Shown here: piece after piece, positions 42,241 through 50,221 of the stretch
How the letters are laid out: every line of letters starts with the position of its first letter
Position numbering within the stretch: position 1 is the first letter of the stretch
Source of the DNA: Benzoatithermus flavus
GTDB taxonomy: Bacteria; Pseudomonadota; Alphaproteobacteria; Geminicoccales; Geminicoccaceae
Length of the DNA: 64,000 bases
Direction: 5' to 3'
Assembly: GCF_037908215.1 (NCBI RefSeq)
Contig: NZ_JBBLZC010000004.1
Span: 62,001-126,000 of the forward strand
The notes under the pieces: generated by a model
Seen by the model: only the letters and a program-made list of their open reading frames with translations
What the model was told of the DNA's origin: nothing
Database searches by the model: none
Made by a program: the position numbers and the translations under genes

Positions 42241-42771
42241 ATGCCATCCCGTTCTCGCGTCGCCGTGCTGGCGACTCTCGCCACCATTCTCGCTCCGGCC
42301 TTCGCCGGTCCGGCGCTGGCCCACGCCACGCTCGAGACCAAGGAGGCCCCGGCCGGCAGCAATTACAGGGTCGTGGTGCGCATCAATCACGGCTGCGAGG
42401 GCTCGCCGACCCTCAAGATCCGCATGCGCATCCCCGAGGGCGTCACGAACGTCGAGCCCGAGCCCAAGCCCGGCTGGGAGATCACCCTCGTACGCGGCAG
42501 GCTCGTGACCCCAGCCGTCGATGCTCAGGACGACACGGCGGCCGAGGGCGTCGTCGAGGTCGACTGGACCGGCAGGCTGGAAGACGAGGACTACAGCGAG
42601 TTCGTCGCGCAGGTGAGGCTGCCGGACCGCCCCGGCGCGACGATCTATTTTCCGATCATCCAGGAATGCGAGCGCGGCAGGCTCTGCTGGGTCGAGATCC
42701 CCAAGGCCGGGCAGAGTGCCCACGATCTGAAGCTGCCCGCGCCCGGGGTGAAGCTCCTGCCGAAGAAGTGA
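42241..42771 (+). CDS. YcnI-type (DUF1775) copper-binding protein
   Basis: A 176-residue exported protein. The signal peptide ends GPALA, leaving His28 as the new N-terminus (HATLETKEAPAGSNYRVVVRINHGCEGSPT). In YcnI proteins this first histidine, a glutamate and a tryptophan bind Cu(II) in a single-histidine brace; candidate partners here are the Glu of TKEAP and the Trp of LCWVEIP. Unlike Bacillus YcnI there is no clear C-terminal membrane anchor, so it should be free in the periplasm. It is followed by CopCD, the usual partner. Confidence 0.87.
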   Translation: MPSRSRVAVLATLATILAPAFAGPALAHATLETKEAPAGSNYRVVVRINHGCEGSPTLKIRMRIPEGVTNVEPEPKPGWEITLVRGRLVTPAVDAQDDTAAEGVVEVDWTGRLEDEDYSEFVAQVRLPDRPGATIYFPIIQECERGRLCWVEIPKAGQSAHDLKLPAPGVKLLPKK

Positions 42772-42780
42772 AGCGCCGGC

Positions 42781-42805
42781 GGCAGGAAGGGGCTTTCTTC
42801 CTGCC
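42781..42805 (+). terminator. Hairpin between ycnI-like gene and copCD
   Basis: GGCAGGAA (42781-42788) and TTCCTGCC (42798-42805) form an 8-bp stem with a 9-base loop; a second, overlapping pairing of GGCGGCAGGA with TCCTGCCGCC (ending near 42816) is also possible. Lying in a 77-bp gap within a same-direction cluster, it may be an attenuating hairpin or mRNA-stabilising element rather than a full terminator. Confidence 0.4.
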
Positions 42806-42848
42806 CTCCTGCCGCCATCCTCCCCGACGCTCCTGGCGGAGAGGTTCC

Positions 42849-44414
42849 ATGCGTTCCATCGTGCTGCTGGCGAGCCTCGGCCTGCTGCTCATGGCATGGG
42901 CGAACCGTGCTCTGGCCCATGCCGAATTCCTCGGCAGCGAGCCCGCCGACGGCGCTGTTCTCGCAGCGCCGCCGCCATCCGTGCGGCTGCGCTTCAGCGA
43001 GCCCGTCGTCCCGCTGGAGGTACGCCTGCTCGATCCGGCCGGCGCGGCCGTAGCCCTACCCGGACCGCCGCAGCCGGCGGACCGCAGCCTGACCGTTCCC
43101 CTGCCACCGGTGCTGGGCCAGGGCAGCCACGTCCTGTCCTGGCGCGTGCGCAGCGCCGACGGCCATCCGGTCTCGGGCTCGCTCGTCCTCTCGGTCGGCC
43201 ATGTCTCCCGGACCGCGGTGGCGCCCTCCGAGGCGGGCACCTGGCCCGAGACCCTCGAGCCTTTCGCGCAGGCCCTGTTCTATGCCGGCACGCTGGGTGC
43301 CGTCGGTCTCGTGCTCTTCGCGCTTCTGGTCCGGCCACCGCTATCGCGCCCTGCCCTGGCCACCGCCGCGGCGGTGGCGCTCGTCGGCGGCGCGGTGGCG
43401 GTCTTGTGCAGGGGCTGCGCGCTCTCGGGTAAAGGCCCGCTCGACCCGGAAGCGCTCCTGAGCGGCTGGGCGAGCCCTTTGGGCTTTCGCATCGGCTCGG
43501 CACTCCTGGGGCTGATGCTGCTCGTGGCCACGAGAGGCCGGCAACCCTGGGCGATCCTCGGTCTCGCCACGGCACTCGGTGCCTTTCCTCTGGCCGGGCA
43601 CACCGCGGCTGCGGTGCCGCGCTGGCCCTGGGCCCTCGCCCTCGTCCTCCATGTCGGCTTCGCGTCCTTCTGGCTGGGCGCGCTGTGGCCGCTCTTCCGG
43701 CTCCTGCGCGAGCGTCCTGCCGCCGAGGCCGTCGTCACCGTCGAGCGCTTTTCCCGTCTCGCCACGATCGCCGTCCCGCTCCTGCTTGCGGCCGGCATCC
43801 TCCTCGCGAGCCACGAGCTCGACGGGCCCCCGGCCTTGTGGACGACACGCTACGGCCTGCTCCTGAGCACGAAGCTCGCGGCCGTCGCAGCGCTCCTGGC
43901 GCTGGGCACCCTCAATCGCCAGCGCCTGCTGCCCGCGCTCGCGGCAGGCGGAACGAATGCCGCGCATGCCCTGCGCCGCTCGATCGGCGCCGAGATCGTC
44001 TGCGCCGGGCTCGTCCTCCTCGCGACGGCCGAGCTGAGTGCGACCTCGCCGCATCCTGCCGCGAGCCGTGTCGGCGACGCGGCGATGCAGGCCGCGCGTG
44101 CGCTCACGCTGAACGAAGGCGGCTTCAGGGCCGTGCTCCGGCTGGAGCCGGGTCTGGTCGGCCCGAACCGCCTCGACGTCACCCTCACCGACGCCGAAGG
44201 CCATCCCGCGACGGCGCTCGAGGCCGAGCTCGCGCTCGAGCGGCCCGAGGCCGGGATGGCGCCTTTGACCCGTCCTCTGCAGGCGGCCGGCATCGGCCGC
44301 TTCACGGCTCCCGACCTCCTGATCCCGATGTCGGGGCGCTGGCGGCTGACGCTATCCCTCCTCGTCTCCGACTTCGAGCGGACGAGCCTCTCGGGCGAAC
44401 TCGAGATCCGCTAG
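42849..44414 (+). CDS. CopC-CopD fusion copper transport protein
   Basis: A 521-residue fusion. Residues 1-23 are a signal peptide; cleavage leaves His24 at the N-terminus of a CopC domain (HAEFLGSEPADGAVLAAPPPSVRLRFSEPV ... SWRVRSADGHPVSGS), which supplies His/Asp/His ligands for Cu(II). A CopD membrane domain of about eight helices follows (about residues 140-400, including VLHVGFASFWLGALWPLF), then a C-terminal soluble beta domain of ~110 residues (GGFRAVLRLEPGLVGPNRLDVTLTDAEG...). The fusion, as in Bacillus YcnJ, points to copper import. The stop overlaps the stop of the reversed uma2 pseudogene. Confidence 0.9.
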   Translation: MRSIVLLASLGLLLMAWANRALAHAEFLGSEPADGAVLAAPPPSVRLRFSEPVVPLEVRLLDPAGAAVALPGPPQPADRSLTVPLPPVLGQGSHVLSWRVRSADGHPVSGSLVLSVGHVSRTAVAPSEAGTWPETLEPFAQALFYAGTLGAVGLVLFALLVRPPLSRPALATAAAVALVGGAVAVLCRGCALSGKGPLDPEALLSGWASPLGFRIGSALLGLMLLVATRGRQPWAILGLATALGAFPLAGHTAAAVPRWPWALALVLHVGFASFWLGALWPLFRLLRERPAAEAVVTVERFSRLATIAVPLLLAAGILLASHELDGPPALWTTRYGLLLSTKLAAVAALLALGTLNRQRLLPALAAGGTNAAHALRRSIGAEIVCAGLVLLATAELSATSPHPAASRVGDAAMQAARALTLNEGGFRAVLRLEPGLVGPNRLDVTLTDAEGHPATALEAELALERPEAGMAPLTRPLQAAGIGRFTAPDLLIPMSGRWRLTLSLLVSDFERTSLSGELEIR

Positions 44415-44983
44415 CCGGCCTCGGCCCAAGGATCGGCATAGATCTCGTCCATGGAGATCGTGACGCCGAGGACCGGCACGTGCACGGTGCCGGAGCCGAT
44501 CGTGTCGTGGTCCTGCCAGCCGTCGTCGCTGCGCGAACGCAGCCGGACGCGCCGCTCGTCCTGTTAGACGAGCAGGACGGCCTCGAGGGTCGGGAAGCTC
44601 TCGTAGAAGTCGAGCTTGACGGTCCGGTCCTCTCTCTCCGTCGAGGGCGAGAGCACCTCGACGACGAAGCGCGGCTCGGCGATGAAGCCTTCGGCGGGAC
44701 GCTTGCAGGTGACGACGAGATCGGGTTCGCGCCAGGTACGGTCGTCTTCGCCATGCGCCACGCCGGCGATGGCGCGAAAGACCCGGCAGGGTGGCCGAAC
44801 CTGACGCTCGAGCGCCCGGCCGATATTGTCACAGACGAGCGCATGCCGGATGGCCGGCTGGTTCATGGCGACCAGCATGCCGTTCACCAGCTCGTAGCGC
44901 GTCTCGGTGCCGTCGTTCCAGGCCAGGAACTCGGCCACCGTCATGCGCCGCTCGGTCCGCTCGCTCGCCGCGTTCATCGCCAT
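44411..44983 (-). pseudogene. Uma2-family (DUF820) endonuclease gene with one nonsense codon
   Basis: The first 139 codons encode a normal Uma2 protein: MTVAEFLAWNDGTETRYELVNGMLVAM, REPDLVVTCKRP (catalytic Asp) and RFVVEVLSPSTEREDRTVKLDFYESFPTLEAVLLV. A TAA then stops the frame (44564-44566). Past it, the same frame continues for 50 codons as QDERRVRLRSRSDDGW ... VHVPVLGVTISMDEIYADPW, the expected Uma2 C-terminus, ending at TAG. A single GAA/CAA-to-TAA change at the position usually Glu in LLVEQDxRRV explains it. The truncated product keeps the nuclease core residues, so residual activity cannot be excluded. It is convergent with copCD, sharing CTAG. Confidence 0.85.
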
Positions 44984-45038
44984 GGCCCGCTTCTCGTCGC
45001 CGGCTCCGGGACGATCATGCCACCGGCCGGCATCGGCG

Positions 45039-45998
45039 TCAGCCCCGCCGCCTCTCTGCCAGCATCCCCAGATAATGCTGCACGAAGGTCGCCGCCGCGA
45101 TCGCGGTGATGTCGCCGTGGTCGTAGGCCGGGGCGACCTCGACCACGTCCATCCCGCGCCAGTCGATTCCGGCGAGGCCCTTGAGGATCATGAGCGCCTG
45201 CGCCGAGCTCAGGCCGCCCGCGACGGGCGTGCCGGTACCGGGCGCGAAGGCCGGATCGAGGCAGTCGATGTCGACGGTGAGGTAGGCGGGTCCGGCACCC
45301 ACCCGCGCCAGCACGCGCTCCACGGTTCCGCGCACGCCCTGCTCGTGCACGGTGTAGGCGTCGAGGATCCCGATCCCGCACGTGTCGGGCGCATGGGTAC
45401 GGATGCCGATCTGGATCGAGCGCTGCGGGTCGATGATGCCTTCCCGCACCGCCCGCGCCACGAAGGTGCCGTGATCCAGCCGCTCGCCGTCATCGTCCCA
45501 CGTGTCCTGGTGCGCGTCGAACTGCACCAGCGCCAGAGGCCCGTGCCGGGCCGCATGGGCCTTGAGCAGCGGCCAGGTGACGTAATGATCGCCGCCCAGG
45601 CTCACGAGATGGGCGCCCGTGGCCAGGATCTCCCTGGCCTGCGCCTCGATGCAGCGCGGGATCTCGGCATGGCGGCCATAGTCGAACACGCAGTCGCCGT
45701 AATCGACGACGGCGAGCTCGGCGAACGGGTCGCGGGCGAACGGGTATTGCGGGTCGCCGTCGAAGATCGCCGAGGCGCGCCGGATCGCCTGCGGCCCGAA
45801 GCGGGCACCCGGCCGGTTCGACACCGCCGCGTCGAGCGGAATGCCCCAGACCACGACGTCGACGCCGGCGAGATCGCGGCTGTAGCGGCGTCGCATGAAG
45901 GACAGAGCACCGGCATAGGTCGGCTCCTTCGATCCGCCGTGCAGCGGCCCCAGGAACGCGTTGTCGGTCGGCCGCGGCCGCGTCGCATCCTTGCTCAT
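45039..45998 (-). CDS. speB: Agmatinase (ureohydrolase family)
   Basis: A binuclear manganese enzyme of the arginase/agmatinase family, 319 residues; it would hydrolyse agmatine to putrescine and urea. Metal ligands are all present: GGDHYVTW (His138), DAHQD (Asp161, His163, Asp165) and DIDCLDPAFAPGTGTPVAGGLS (Asp243, Asp245). The N-terminal PLDAAVSNRPGARFGPQAIRRAS loop is typical. Related guanidino-acid hydrolases (guanidinobutyrase, proclavaminate amidino hydrolase) share these motifs, so the exact substrate is not certain. The ATG directly follows GGAGAG. A putrescine-type aminotransferase candidate is at 30.7 kb. Confidence 0.85.
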   Translation of the reverse strand: MSKDATRPRPTDNAFLGPLHGGSKEPTYAGALSFMRRRYSRDLAGVDVVVWGIPLDAAVSNRPGARFGPQAIRRASAIFDGDPQYPFARDPFAELAVVDYGDCVFDYGRHAEIPRCIEAQAREILATGAHLVSLGGDHYVTWPLLKAHAARHGPLALVQFDAHQDTWDDDGERLDHGTFVARAVREGIIDPQRSIQIGIRTHAPDTCGIGILDAYTVHEQGVRGTVERVLARVGAGPAYLTVDIDCLDPAFAPGTGTPVAGGLSSAQALMILKGLAGIDWRGMDVVEVAPAYDHGDITAIAAATFVQHYLGMLAERRRG

Positions 45999-46111
45999 CT
46001 CTCCGGCACTCCGGTTCTGGCTGGACGGGAGATAGGCGGTTCCCGGCGAAAGGGCCAGCGTCCCCGGTGCAGATGCTGCTGCCCCGCACGCCGGCCGTGC
46101 GCGTCCTCCCG

Positions 46112-46306
46112 GTGTGGAATGCTGTCGCAAAGCTGTGGAAAAGCTTGTGAAACCTGCGGAAGAAAATCTGCACTCACCGACACGTCTTACGGACAGGAAT
46201 CGGGGACCAATCCGCGCCTTTCTCTCAACTATATGATCTTCCAAGGTTTTCTGCCGATGGCAGCAGATGTCGCCCTCGGGACGGTCTGTGGATTGTCTGT
46301 GGATAA
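46112..46306. other. Cluster of DnaA-box-like nonamers in a 535-bp gene-free gap
   Basis: Between agmatinase (start 45998) and the second kup gene (start 46534) I see no gene. The gap contains four nonamers of DnaA-box type in the same orientation: TGTGGAATG (46112-46120), TGTGGAAAA (46133-46141), TGTGGATTG (46287-46295) and TGTGGATAA (46298-46306). The last is the exact complement of the consensus TTATCCACA. A relatively AT-rich stretch (about 46220-46250) lies between the pairs. This could be a DnaA-regulated promoter or a replication origin; the sequence alone does not decide. Confidence 0.4.
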
Positions 46307-46533
46307 AGCAAATGGCGCCCGAGCGACCCTTTCGGATCCCGACAGGGACGGACTTCCACCGCCATCCCGGTCGTGCTAGGCGACGCCGACATGGACAAGA
46401 AGCATCGTCGAACCGGTCCCGCCCCGCAGCGTCGAGGATGGTCCGCACCGCGGGCGTGGACCGCTCTCCATCGTGACGAACCCGGACCCCTGGCCACAAG
46501 CAGCGCGGCGTGGCCGGAGAGCGTATCGGCCGC

Positions 46534-48483
46534 ATGGCTCCCGTCCTGATCGGTTCTCCCGCCGTCGCCGCCGGCAAGGCGGAAAAAGGCACGCCGTCCA
46601 ACGATGCGGGGAACGGCGGCCATGGCCATGCCGATCTGCGCACGCTCGTGATCGGCGCCATCGGCGTCGTCTACGGCGACATCGGGACGAGCCCGCTCTA
46701 CACGCTGAAGGAGGCGTTCGGCGAGGCGGGCGGGTTGCATCTGAGCGAGGCGGCGGTGCTCGGCGTGCTCTCGCTGGTGTTCTGGTCGCTCATCGTCATC
46801 GTCACCCTCAAATATGTCGCCCTGATCCTGCGCGCCGACAATCGCGGCGAAGGCGGCGTGCTCTCGATGAGCGCGCTCGCCCTGCGCGGCGCCGGCAGCA
46901 GCCGGCAGGCCCGGCGCCTCGTCCTGGGGCTCTCGATCGCGGGCCTCGCCCTGTTCTACGGCGACGGGCTGATCACGCCGGCGATCTCGGTGCTCTCGGC
47001 CGTGGAAGGCCTCGAGACCGCAACCCCCGAGCTCGAGCCTTACGTCCTGCCGATCGCAACCGGCGTGCTCTTCCTGCTCTTCATGATCCAGCGCTTCGGC
47101 ACGGCGAGCGTGGGCAGGCTGTTCGGCCCGGTGATGATCGTGTGGTTCGGCACGCTCGCGGTCCTGGGCCTCGCCCAGATCGTACAGAACCCCGCCGTGC
47201 TCGCGGCCCTGCACCCGGCCCGCGCGCTCGCCCTGTTCGAACTCGCGGGCTGGCAGGCCTTCGTCGCCCTGGGCGCCATCGTGCTCGCCGTCACCGGTGC
47301 CGAAGCGCTCTATGCCGACATGGGCCATTTCGGCCGTACGCCGATCCGCGTCGCCTGGCTCGGCCTCGTGCTGCCTTCGCTCGTCCTCAATTATTTCGGC
47401 CAGGGGGCGCTCGTGCTGCGCGACCCCGCCGCCCTCGAGCACCCCTTCTATCACCTCGCCCCCACCTTCCTGCTCTGGCCCCTGATCCTGCTCGCGACCT
47501 GCGCCACGGTGATCGCGAGCCAGGCGGTGATCTCGGGGGTGTTCTCCCTGACCCGGCAGGCGATCCAGCTCGGCTACCTGCCGCGCATGGCGATCCGCCA
47601 CACCTCGGCCAGCGAGATCGGCCAGATCTACCTGCCGCGGGTGAACTGGCTCTTGATGCTGGGCGTGCTCGTGCTCGTCCTGGGCTTCGGCACCTCGAGC
47701 AACCTCGCCGCGGCTTACGGCATCTCGGTCACGGCCGCCATGAGCATCGATGCCGTCCTCGCCGGTCTCGTCGCCGTCTGGCTCTGGGGCTGGCCCGGCC
47801 TCGTGGCCGGTGCCGTGTTCGGCACCTTCCTTTTGGGCGATCTCGGCTACGTCGCCGCGAACAGCCTCAAGATCCCGCATGGCGGTTGGTTCCCGCTGCT
47901 GCTCGCCGGCGCCTTCTCGATGGTGGTCATGACCTGGCGCCACGGTCGGAGCGTGCTCTACGACCGGCTCTACAAGGACGCGATGCCGACCCTGAAGTTC
48001 ATCGAGAACCTGAGCCCCTCGATCCAGCGCGTCGCTGGCACCGCCGTGTTCATGACCGGCAACCCCGCCGTGGTCCCGACCCCGCTTCTCCACAATCTGC
48101 GCCACAACAAGGTCATCCACGAGCGGGTCGTGCTCATGACCGTGATCACCGAGGACGTGCCTTACGTCCCGGACAAGAAGCGCGTGGTGGTCGAGCGCCT
48201 GGGCAAGGGCTTCTTCCAGGTCTGGGCCAGCTACGGCTTCATGGACGAGCCGGACGTGCCCAAAGCGCTCGAATTGTGCCGCAGCTTGGGCCTCGCGATC
48301 GAGCCGATGGCGACCAGCTACTTTCTCGGCCGCGAGACGTTGATCCCGAGCACCCGTCCCGAGATGGGCGGGATCGAGGAGAAGCTGTTCATCGCCCTCA
48401 ACACGACGGCGCTCGCCGCGAACCGCTACTTCAAGCTGCCGCCGGACCGGGTGGTCGAGCTCGGCACGCAGGTCGAGATCTGA
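46534..48483 (+). CDS. kup: Kup-family potassium uptake protein, copy 2
   Basis: A second K+/H+ symporter, 649 residues, with 12 membrane helices and a C-terminal cytosolic domain. It has the same signature blocks as the copy at 39.8 kb: GAIGVVYGDIGTSPLYTLKEAF, RADNRGEGGVLSMSALALRG, FYGDGLITPAISVLSAVEGL and LYADMGHFGRTPIRVAWLGLVLPSLVLNYFGQGA. Its N-terminus carries an extra ~25 polar residues including GNGGHGH. The ATG at 46534 is preferred over the GTG eight codons upstream. The two Kup proteins differ enough overall to be old paralogs, yet share stretches of almost identical DNA. Confidence 0.96.
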   Translation: MAPVLIGSPAVAAGKAEKGTPSNDAGNGGHGHADLRTLVIGAIGVVYGDIGTSPLYTLKEAFGEAGGLHLSEAAVLGVLSLVFWSLIVIVTLKYVALILRADNRGEGGVLSMSALALRGAGSSRQARRLVLGLSIAGLALFYGDGLITPAISVLSAVEGLETATPELEPYVLPIATGVLFLLFMIQRFGTASVGRLFGPVMIVWFGTLAVLGLAQIVQNPAVLAALHPARALALFELAGWQAFVALGAIVLAVTGAEALYADMGHFGRTPIRVAWLGLVLPSLVLNYFGQGALVLRDPAALEHPFYHLAPTFLLWPLILLATCATVIASQAVISGVFSLTRQAIQLGYLPRMAIRHTSASEIGQIYLPRVNWLLMLGVLVLVLGFGTSSNLAAAYGISVTAAMSIDAVLAGLVAVWLWGWPGLVAGAVFGTFLLGDLGYVAANSLKIPHGGWFPLLLAGAFSMVVMTWRHGRSVLYDRLYKDAMPTLKFIENLSPSIQRVAGTAVFMTGNPAVVPTPLLHNLRHNKVIHERVVLMTVITEDVPYVPDKKRVVVERLGKGFFQVWASYGFMDEPDVPKALELCRSLGLAIEPMATSYFLGRETLIPSTRPEMGGIEEKLFIALNTTALAANRYFKLPPDRVVELGTQVEI

Positions 48484-48687
48484 GCCGCAGCGAAGGCCCG
48501 ATCTCATGTACCTCCCGGTGCTCGCCGCTGCCGCCGCGCCGGTGCCGGCCGGCCCGATGACCCTGCGCCGTGGTCCCGGCCCGCTCGGGATGTCGGCTCC
48601 GTGAATCTCCGGGGCGCACCCACGCTAGTCGCTGGCCTGCCCGCCTGTTAAAGGGCTGCCGGTGATGGCGACTCTTGGAGGCTCGGC

Positions 48688-50214
48688 ATGTCGGGAGAAG
48701 GCAGGCGCGGTGGTCGCGAAGCGCGACGGGCGGCACGGACCTCGGTTGCGGTGCGTTCGCTCCCGGCGCTGAAACGGAAGCTGCCGCTTTACGAGGTGCT
48801 GAGCGAGGAGCAGGTCGAGCGGATCCACGACACCGCGATGCGGCTGCTCGAGACGGTCGGCATCGAGTTCCGCGAGGACGAGGCGCTCGCCAAGTGGAAG
48901 AAGGCCGGTGCGCAGGTGCACGATCAGCGCGTGCGCATCCCGCGCGAGCTCCTGATGGAGCTCGTCGCCAAGGCGCCGGAGCGCTTCACGCTGCACGCGC
49001 GCAATCCCGAGCGCTCGGCCGAGATCGGCGGCAACACGATGGTGTTCGGCCCGACCTACGGCTCGCCCTTCGTCCGCGGCTTCGACGGTGAGCGCCGCTA
49101 CGGCACGATTGCGGACCTGAACAACCTCCACAAGCTCGCCTACATGGCGCCTGCGCTCCAGAACACGGGCTCGGTGATCTGTGAGCCCGTGGACGTGCCG
49201 ATCCCCAAGCGCCATCTGCACATCACCTATTCGGCGATAAGGCACAGCGACAAGAGCTTCATGGGGCCGGTGACGCATCCGAGCCGGGCCGAGGACGCGG
49301 TCCGGATGTGCGAGATCGTGTTCGGCAGGGAGTTCGTCCACGACAACGCCGTCATGGTGGGCCTGATCAACGGCAACTCGCCCTTGGTGTGGGACGCCAC
49401 CATGATCGGGGCGCTGCGGGTCTATGCCTGCTCCGGCCAGGCCATGGTCGTGGCCCCCTTCACCCTCGCCGGCGCCAACACCCCGGCTTCGGCCACCGCC
49501 ACCGTGGCCGAGCTGATCGCCGAGGCCCTCTCCGCCATCGCCTATGCCCAGCTCGAGCGTCCCGGCGCCAAGATGATCCTGGGCTCGTTCCTCGCCGCCG
49601 TCTCGATGAAATCGGGGGCCCCCATGGCGGGCACCGGCGAGCTCGGCCTCATGAACCTCATGATCGGCCAGATGGCCCGGAAGTACAGGCTGCCCTGGCG
49701 CTCCTCGGGCATGCTGACCGGCTCCAAGATCACGGACGCGCAGGCCGGCTACGAGAGCGCCTTCAACATGTTCCCGATCATGCTGGCCGGCGCCAACTAC
49801 GTCATGCACTGCGCCGGCTGGACCGAGGCCGGCCTCACCGCTTCCTATGCCAAGTTCATGCTCGATGCCGAGCAGATGGAGATGCTCTGGAAGTTCGGCC
49901 AGGGTCCCCGGTTCGAGGACTTCGACGAGGCGATCGCCACCGTTGGCGAGGTCGGCCCCGGCGGCCACTTCCTCGGCACCGCGCACACCCAGGCCCATTT
50001 CCAGGACGCCTTCTTCATGGCGGAGCTGTTCGACAACAACAGCTTCGAGCAGTGGCTGGCCGATGGCGAGAAGGATGCCGCCACCCGCGGCCTCGAGGCC
50101 GCGCGCAAGGCGCTCGACGCCTATGTCGCCCCGCCGATCGACCCCGGTGTCGACGAGGCGCTCCTGGACTTCATCCGCCGCCGCGAGGCCGAGCTGCCCG
50201 ACGAGCAGAGCTGA
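48688..50214 (+). CDS. MttB-family corrinoid-dependent methyltransferase (non-pyrrolysine type)
   Basis: A trimethylamine methyltransferase (MttB) superfamily protein of 508 residues. The frame runs through without an amber codon, so it is the non-pyrrolysine type, some of which demethylate glycine betaine or similar quaternary amines onto a corrinoid protein. Visible family features are LSEEQVERIHDTAMRLLETVGIEFREDEAL, GPTYGSPFVRGFDGERRYGTIADLNNLHKLAY, and LAGANYVMHCAGWTEAGLTASYAKFMLDAEQME. No corrinoid protein (MttC) or MttA is encoded nearby, so its partner must be elsewhere, or it has another role. A TTGGAGG ribosome-binding site precedes the ATG. Confidence 0.9.
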   Translation: MSGEGRRGGREARRAARTSVAVRSLPALKRKLPLYEVLSEEQVERIHDTAMRLLETVGIEFREDEALAKWKKAGAQVHDQRVRIPRELLMELVAKAPERFTLHARNPERSAEIGGNTMVFGPTYGSPFVRGFDGERRYGTIADLNNLHKLAYMAPALQNTGSVICEPVDVPIPKRHLHITYSAIRHSDKSFMGPVTHPSRAEDAVRMCEIVFGREFVHDNAVMVGLINGNSPLVWDATMIGALRVYACSGQAMVVAPFTLAGANTPASATATVAELIAEALSAIAYAQLERPGAKMILGSFLAAVSMKSGAPMAGTGELGLMNLMIGQMARKYRLPWRSSGMLTGSKITDAQAGYESAFNMFPIMLAGANYVMHCAGWTEAGLTASYAKFMLDAEQMEMLWKFGQGPRFEDFDEAIATVGEVGPGGHFLGTAHTQAHFQDAFFMAELFDNNSFEQWLADGEKDAATRGLEAARKALDAYVAPPIDPGVDEALLDFIRRREAELPDEQS

Positions 50215-50221
50215 GCTGGCC

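Noticed and set aside
48688..50214. Pyrrolysine-containing trimethylamine methyltransferase
   Set aside because: The reading frame has no internal TAG, and no pyl genes are seen, so it is the non-pyrrolysine type.
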